Positions 60,238 to 64,000 of a DNA stretch of 64,000 nt are shown here, one piece after another (the stretch's first letter is position 1; every line of letters begins with the position of its first letter). The DNA comes from JBNKHG01 sp050290225 (lineage in GTDB: Bacteria > Pseudomonadota > Gammaproteobacteria > Pseudomonadales > Cellvibrionaceae), in contig JBNKHG010000007.1 of NCBI GenBank assembly GCA_050290225.1, forward strand, positions 1-64,000. Reading direction: 5' to 3'. The notes beneath the pieces were generated by a model. That model did no database searches. It worked only from the letters and a program-made list of their open reading frames with translations, and was not told where the DNA came from. Made by a program: the position numbers and the translations under genes.

Positions 60238-61361
60238 TGGTGTCCCCGTCGATGATGTCCTGGCATTGTCCCCTCAGCAGTCTGAAACTTGTTTGCCTGA
60301 CCGTCGTCCTGTGGCTGGTTGGGTGTGCGCATTTGTACCAAGGTCCGGGTGGACGACTGGCCCAGGTGGAAGCATTAGTTGAACAGCAGGATTTTATCAA
60401 GGCGCAAAAGCTGTTGTCGGATATCGGTGTTGACGACCCGGATTTCGAGGCCCTTGTCACCCGTCGCCGAGCCCTGGGCCCGCTGATCGAGCAGTACGAA
60501 TTTAATCGGGTGCGGGAGTCTGAGCGGTTGCGCGCCGAGGAAAAGTGGCCCGACGCTATGCAGGTGCTCGACGAGGCCCTGAAGAAAGTACCGGGCAGTG
60601 AAAAGTTGACCACTGCCCGCGCCGAATTAATCGCCGCGCGTGGATTGCGCCAGGCGGAGTTGCAATTGGAATTGAATGTCCTGTTGGGGCAGCAGTTGCC
60701 GGCCCAGACTGCCATCCTGGAAAAAATTACGGCTCTGGACCCTGAGCGTCTTGGCAATCGCTGGCAGATGTACACCCATCAACGTGAACTGGAAGATCTC
60801 GCTGACAACCTGCTGGATTGTGGACGTGAAGCCATCGCATCGAAAAACCTGACACTGGCGAACAACTGCCTTGCATCTGTTCCCCGGTTGACGACCGATA
60901 CCGACAAGTCGAAGGAAGGGGAAAGGCTTCAGGCTTTGGTTGTGCAAAAGCAACAACAACAGGCATTGCTGGAGCGCGAGCTCGCTGCGCAAAGAGCGGA
61001 CAAGCTAGCCCAGAAGCGAGCCCAAAGGCTGGCCCGTTTGAAAGACCAGTATCGCGACCTGGTGGCTGCCGGTTGGTGGGTGGCGGCACGGGGTAAGTTG
61101 GTGCGCCTGCAGCGCCTGTCCCCCAAAGATGCAGAAGTGAAGCGGTGGCAGGTGGAGTTGCAGCAGCAGATCGATACGCGCGTCAGCCTGGTGATCAAGC
61201 AGGGTGAAGCCCTCTACAGCCAGGGCCACTTGCACGAAGCGCTGCGAGTGTGGCAGCAGGGCGCGAAATTGGACCCCACTAACCAGGAGCTTCAGAACCA
61301 TATCGCCCGCGTGGAGCGATTTCTCGAAAAGCTGGACCAGTTGGACACCCCGGAGGGATAG
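60237..61361 (+). CDS. TPR-like lipoprotein coupled to the adenylate cyclase
   Basis: Predicted outer-membrane or periplasmic lipoprotein of 374 residues. The signal peptide ends in the lipobox LVGC (Cys about residue 30). The mature part is helical with repeat-like hairpins (RLRAEEKWPDAMQVLDEALKK and LYSQGHLHEALRVWQQGAKL fit tetratricopeptide repeats) and a Gln/Ala-rich coiled coil near residues 225-265. The start overlaps the cyclase stop, implying translational coupling and a joint function such as sensing for the cyclase. No named family is recognised. Confidence 0.78.
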   Translation: MVSPSMMSWHCPLSSLKLVCLTVVLWLVGCAHLYQGPGGRLAQVEALVEQQDFIKAQKLLSDIGVDDPDFEALVTRRRALGPLIEQYEFNRVRESERLRAEEKWPDAMQVLDEALKKVPGSEKLTTARAELIAARGLRQAELQLELNVLLGQQLPAQTAILEKITALDPERLGNRWQMYTHQRELEDLADNLLDCGREAIASKNLTLANNCLASVPRLTTDTDKSKEGERLQALVVQKQQQQALLERELAAQRADKLAQKRAQRLARLKDQYRDLVAAGWWVAARGKLVRLQRLSPKDAEVKRWQVELQQQIDTRVSLVIKQGEALYSQGHLHEALRVWQQGAKLDPTNQELQNHIARVERFLEKLDQLDTPEG

Positions 61362-61474
61362 ACACTGTATCCCTGCCAGATTACCCCCTTATAAAACCTG
61401 ACCGGTAGCCGTACAATAGCCCCGGCCCTATTCCCCTGTGTGTAAAATTTAGTCAGATTGACGGTACTCCCTTT

Positions 61475-62416
61475 ATGACCGAGCTCGCCAGAAAACAACG
61501 CCTGGAATTTAACAAGCTGCAAAAGCGGTTGCGCCGTCAGGTGGGCTCGGCAATTGCCGATTTCAATATGATCGAAGCTGGCGATAAGATCATGGTGTGC
61601 CTGTCGGGGGGGAAGGACTCCTATGCCATGTTGGATCTATTGCTGCACTTGCAGAAAACCGCGCCGGTGGCTTTTGAGTTGGTAGCGGTCAATATGGACC
61701 AAAAGCAACCCGGCTTTCCCGAGCATGTTCTGCCGAACTATTTAACAGGGTTGGGTATTCCGTTCCACATTATTGAAAAAGACACCTATAGCGTAGTTCG
61801 GGACAAGATTCCCGAGGGTAAAACCACTTGCGGTCTATGTTCGCGTTTGCGACGGGGCACCTTGTACGCATTTGCGGAGAATATCGGTGCTACCAAAATC
61901 GCACTCGGTCACCATAAGGACGATATTGTCGAAACCCTGTTTCTGAACATGTTTTACGGATCACGCCTGTCAGCCATGCCTCCCAAGTTGTTGTCCAATG
62001 ACCGGCGCAATGTCGTGATCCGTCCAATGGCTTACAGCCGTGAGCGGGATCTTGCCGCCTATGCAGAGCACAAGGCATTTCCCATTATTCCCTGTAACCT
62101 CTGTGGCTCTCAGGAAAACCTCCAGCGGCAGAATATCAAGCAGATGCTGGCGGAATGGGAAAAGCAGCATCCAAGCCGGGTGGAGAGTATCTTTTCCTCC
62201 CTTCAGAGTGTGGCTCCGTCTCAATTGGCGGATAGAAACCTGTACAACTTTGCCGACCTGGCTATCGATCGCAACGGCGACAGGGATGCTTACGCTTTTG
62301 AACATGAAGAGGTGGTATTCAGTTCCGACGCGGGCCCAGCCGATCAGGCGGAATCTTTCTCCCCTTCCGCAACCGAGAGCCCCGTGAACATTATCGAGGC
62401 GACCGTTCTCGGTTAG
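61475..62416 (+). CDS. ttcA: tRNA 2-thiocytidine biosynthesis protein TtcA
   Basis: Fe-S dependent tRNA thiolase making s2C32. The 313-residue protein carries the PP-loop SGGKDSYAMLDLL, Cys pairs in TTCGLCSRLRRG and IPCNLCGSQ that hold the cluster, and GHHKDDIVETLFLNMF. An extra acidic Ser/Ala-rich C-terminal tail of some 40 residues extends beyond the core. Start ATG 61475. Confidence 0.94.
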   Translation: MTELARKQRLEFNKLQKRLRRQVGSAIADFNMIEAGDKIMVCLSGGKDSYAMLDLLLHLQKTAPVAFELVAVNMDQKQPGFPEHVLPNYLTGLGIPFHIIEKDTYSVVRDKIPEGKTTCGLCSRLRRGTLYAFAENIGATKIALGHHKDDIVETLFLNMFYGSRLSAMPPKLLSNDRRNVVIRPMAYSRERDLAAYAEHKAFPIIPCNLCGSQENLQRQNIKQMLAEWEKQHPSRVESIFSSLQSVAPSQLADRNLYNFADLAIDRNGDRDAYAFEHEEVVFSSDAGPADQAESFSPSATESPVNIIEATVLG

Positions 62417-62495
62417 CGCGATGCGTACCGTTATCTCCCTGGTGAGTTAGCCGCTTGCCAGACTGTCGATGCCCAGCCATTTCAACCATCGCTCG

Positions 62496-62513
62496 GTGAT
62501 TTATGTAAATCAC
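62496..62513. promoter_or_regulatory. Perfect 8-bp inverted repeat, candidate operator
   Basis: GTGATTTA (62496-62503), TG, TAAATCAC (62506-62513). It lies 91 bp before the next gene. The half-sites GTGA/TCAC are ten bases apart, too far for a CRP site (six). It is probably a transcription-factor site of unknown identity. Confidence 0.55.
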
Positions 62514-62603
62514 ATTGTCGTCCTTTTCATCATGGTCTAATTTTTATAAGAGAGGCGGGTCTGATTAAGCGATGCCTGCTGAGCATTTTATGGGGATGTT
62601 ACT

Positions 62604-62987
62604 ATGGAAGGGAAAAACTATCAGGTTGTTTATATCGATAAGTTTTATGATGCACGAGAGAGCGCAACGGTGTCGCAGAATCTGCGAGACCTGTTTGGGC
62701 TCAATGAAAAAGTCATCCGCCGATTAGCGTCGGGCGAGCCGGTGGTGGTGAAAAAAAGCGTATCCTACAGTATCGCTGAACCGATCCAGGTGGCGATCTG
62801 CGAGGCCGGTGGCACGGCCTGGATCGAGGAAATGGAAGTGGAGCGGGGCCTCGGTTACCGGGATCGTCGCAAGCAACAGCGTCGACAACTTTCCGATCGG
62901 CGTCAGTATTACCGCGGATCCTCTATTCTTCCCGACAGGCGCCACAAATGTGGTCGTCGCTCGAGCGATGGATTCCGGCAACACTGA
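62604..62987 (+). CDS. Small protein with a basic tail, unknown function
   Basis: A 127-residue protein. Residues 5-75 (YQVVYIDKFYDARESATVSQ, LFGLNEKVIRRLASGEPVVV, then an alpha/beta ending with GGTAWIEEME) follow a small alpha/beta pattern I have seen at the N-terminus of several unrelated bacterial membrane proteins (x-LFxGxPVVIKK-x). The C-terminal third is strongly basic with repeated DRR (YRDRRKQQRRQLSDRR, PDRRHKCGRRSSD), a pattern suggesting nucleic-acid or membrane binding. A palindromic operator candidate precedes it. No enzyme motif is seen. Confidence 0.65.
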   Translation: MEGKNYQVVYIDKFYDARESATVSQNLRDLFGLNEKVIRRLASGEPVVVKKSVSYSIAEPIQVAICEAGGTAWIEEMEVERGLGYRDRRKQQRRQLSDRRQYYRGSSILPDRRHKCGRRSSDGFRQH

Positions 62988-63010
62988 ATTTTGTCGATAC
63001 GCTGACCTGT

Positions 63011-63077
63011 CCGGGGCCTCTCCCGGAAGTCGTAAAGAGGGAGGGGTGCCAGGTCCAGCGCTGTGGACCTGCCCCGG
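63011..63077 (+). other. Nested inverted repeats upstream of putP
   Basis: CCGGGGC (63011-63017) and GCCCCGG (63071-63077) enclose AGGTCC (63051-63056)/GGACCT (63065-63070). The inner hairpin abuts the right outer arm, giving a folded leader-like structure. No T-tract follows, so it is not a simple terminator of the preceding gene. Confidence 0.45.
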
Positions 63078-63158
63078 TTCCTGCCATGTTGTCCACTGTT
63101 TTTCTCTGCTCTCGTGTTAGAGTAGCGCCACCGTAATTGCCCAGGGAAAAGTCCTTTC

Positions 63159-64000
63159 ATGAGTGCATCTGTACTGGTTGCGGCTACCTTTGTGGTTTAT
63201 CTGCTGGTGGTGGTTGCTATCGGCGTGGTGGCCTACCGACTGACTAATAACAATACGGATTATTTCCTTGGAGGGCGGCGCCTGTCGCCCTGGGTGGCCG
63301 CACTGAGTGCGGGGGCATCGGACACCAGTGGCTGGTTGTTGATCGGGCTTCCCGGTTACGCTTATGCCGCCGGGTTTGAAGCCGGTTGGATTGCGCTGGG
63401 CCTGTGTGTGGGGGTGGCACTGAGTTGGGTGTTAGTGGCAAAACGGTTGCGGGTTTATAGCTACCTACTGGATGATGCGCTGACCCTGCCCACCTATTTC
63501 CAGCGACGATTCGCCGACTCAGCTCCCTGGTTGCGCAGTGTGGCGGCGCTGTTTGTTCTTCTGTTCTTCCTGTTTTACGTCAGCTCGGCACTGATTGGTG
63601 GGGCCAAATTGTTCAGCGCCGTGTTTGAGCTGCCCTATAACTGGGCTGTGATCGTCGGTGCGCTCGCGGTGATCTCCTATACTCTGTTTGGTGGCTTTCT
63701 GGCAGTGTCCTGGACCGATGTTCTGCAGGGGTTGCTGATTACACTGGCCCTGGTGGTGGTGCCGGTCATGGTTTACCTGAAATTGGACGATGCGCTGTCG
63801 GTGCTGCAGGTGCGCAATCCGGAACTGTTGACAGTGTTTCGAAATGCCGAGGGTCAGCCTCTGGGCGGCCTGGCGATTGTCAGCCTGCTGGGATGGGGCC
63901 TGGCTTACTTTGGTCAACCCCACATCCTCGCGCGTTTCAAGGCCGTCAGGCACCCCTCCGATATGCCTACTGCCACCGCTATTGCCATCAGTTGGTCTGT
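63159..64000 (+). CDS. putP: Sodium/proline symporter, 5' part only
   Basis: Truncated by the window end after 280 codons. The start ATG 63159 is preceded by AGGGAAAA. The SSS-family fold is recognisable: TM1 VLVAATFVVYLLVVVAIGVV, then NNNTDYFLGGRRLSPWVAAL, GASDTSGWLLIGLPGYAYAAG and LTLPTYFQRRF, typical of PutP (Na+ and proline sites). The sequence FQRRFAD and GWGLAYFGQPHILARF are also PutP-like. Imports proline with sodium. The rest of the gene lies beyond 64000. Confidence 0.93.
   Translation, partial: MSASVLVAATFVVYLLVVVAIGVVAYRLTNNNTDYFLGGRRLSPWVAALSAGASDTSGWLLIGLPGYAYAAGFEAGWIALGLCVGVALSWVLVAKRLRVYSYLLDDALTLPTYFQRRFADSAPWLRSVAALFVLLFFLFYVSSALIGGAKLFSAVFELPYNWAVIVGALAVISYTLFGGFLAVSWTDVLQGLLITLALVVVPVMVYLKLDDALSVLQVRNPELLTVFRNAEGQPLGGLAIVSLLGWGLAYFGQPHILARFKAVRHPSDMPTATAIAISWS

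Noticed and set aside
62496..62513. CRP/FNR site at GTGATTTATGTAAATCAC
   Set aside because: The half-sites GTGA and TCAC are ten bases apart instead of six, so it does not fit TGTGA-N6-TCACA or TTGAT-N4-ATCAA; kept only as an unassigned operator.
1..64000. CRISPR arrays, prophage, IS elements, rRNA, tRNA genes
   Set aside because: No regularly spaced repeats of suitable length, no integrase or transposase frames and no cloverleaf sequences were seen. The tandem repeats noted are too short and contiguous.

Overview
The window is a chromosomal core segment of a gammaproteobacterium of the Pseudomonadales/Cellvibrionales type. Gene order supports this: nadB | algU(rpoE)-mucA-mucB-mucC-mucD - lepA-lepB-DUF4845-rnc-era-recO-acpS | gacS | cysM-rlmD-relA-mazG matches the order familiar from Pseudomonas. 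An AlgP/histone-H1-like Lys/Ala protein and the tesA/ybbA/ybbP block also fit. Genus cannot be fixed from the sequence alone. I see no phage, IS element, CRISPR array, tRNA or rRNA. Nearly all of the DNA is vertically inherited housekeeping sequence, so the most unusual material lies in the intergenic spaces.

Layout. 0.3-1.5 kb: nnrS. 1.56-1.89 kb: two tandem, paralogous small-RNA units on the minus strand. Each has an AlgU/RpoE-type promoter (GGAACTC-N15-GTCTCA), a conserved C/U-rich core and a rho-independent terminator. 2-9.3 kb: recJ, tesA, ybbA-ybbP, phoH. 9.7-11.7 kb: a small conserved-looking ORF, then a CueR-type MerR regulator with a Cu/Zn-efflux-type permease behind a 19-bp-spacer promoter. 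12-14.6 kb: prfB (programmed +1 frameshift) and lysS. 14.6-21.2 kb: sirtuin, ung, HDOD protein, ygfZ, sdhE-ygfX, nadB. 21.5-26.2 kb: algU-mucABCD envelope-stress operon, with an unusually long repeat-containing algU-mucA gap. 26.6-32.5 kb: lepA, lepB, rnc, era, recO, acpS; pdxJ, often found between the last two, is absent. 32.5-41.1 kb: gacS-like hybrid kinase, cysM, rlmD, relA, mazG. 41-46 kb: two unknown proteins, adk, hemH, the histone-like gene. 46-52.3 kb: tsaB, uppP, a beta-hydroxyacid dehydrogenase, apeB, a QTMAN/DUF3524 glycosyltransferase, trpS. 52.3-58.4 kb: a STAS plus REC-SpoIIE-HATPase partner-switching pair, bioA, an Aer-like chemoreceptor, a YcgR/PilZ-like protein. 58.7-64 kb: class III adenylate cyclase overlapping a lipoprotein gene, ttcA, an unknown basic-tailed protein, and the 5' part of putP running off the window.

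Synthesis. The most interesting candidate is the pair of tandem AlgU-type small RNAs at 1561-1890. The sigma factor expected to read these promoters is encoded 20 kb away in the same window, and the conserved core carries an anti-Shine-Dalgarno-like CUCUCCUC stretch. This is a plausible analogue of the RpoE-dependent repressor RNAs MicA/RybB of enterics, but it is inferred from sequence only. A second theme is short tandem duplications (11-24 bp period) that recur at gene ends and in spacers (17.7, 18.9, 22.3, 37.8, 45.0, 48.6 and 58.1 kb). A third is signal transduction: GacS, GTP pyrophosphokinase, adenylate cyclase, PilZ, HDOD and a partner-switch module whose receiver domain lacks the usual acidic pair.
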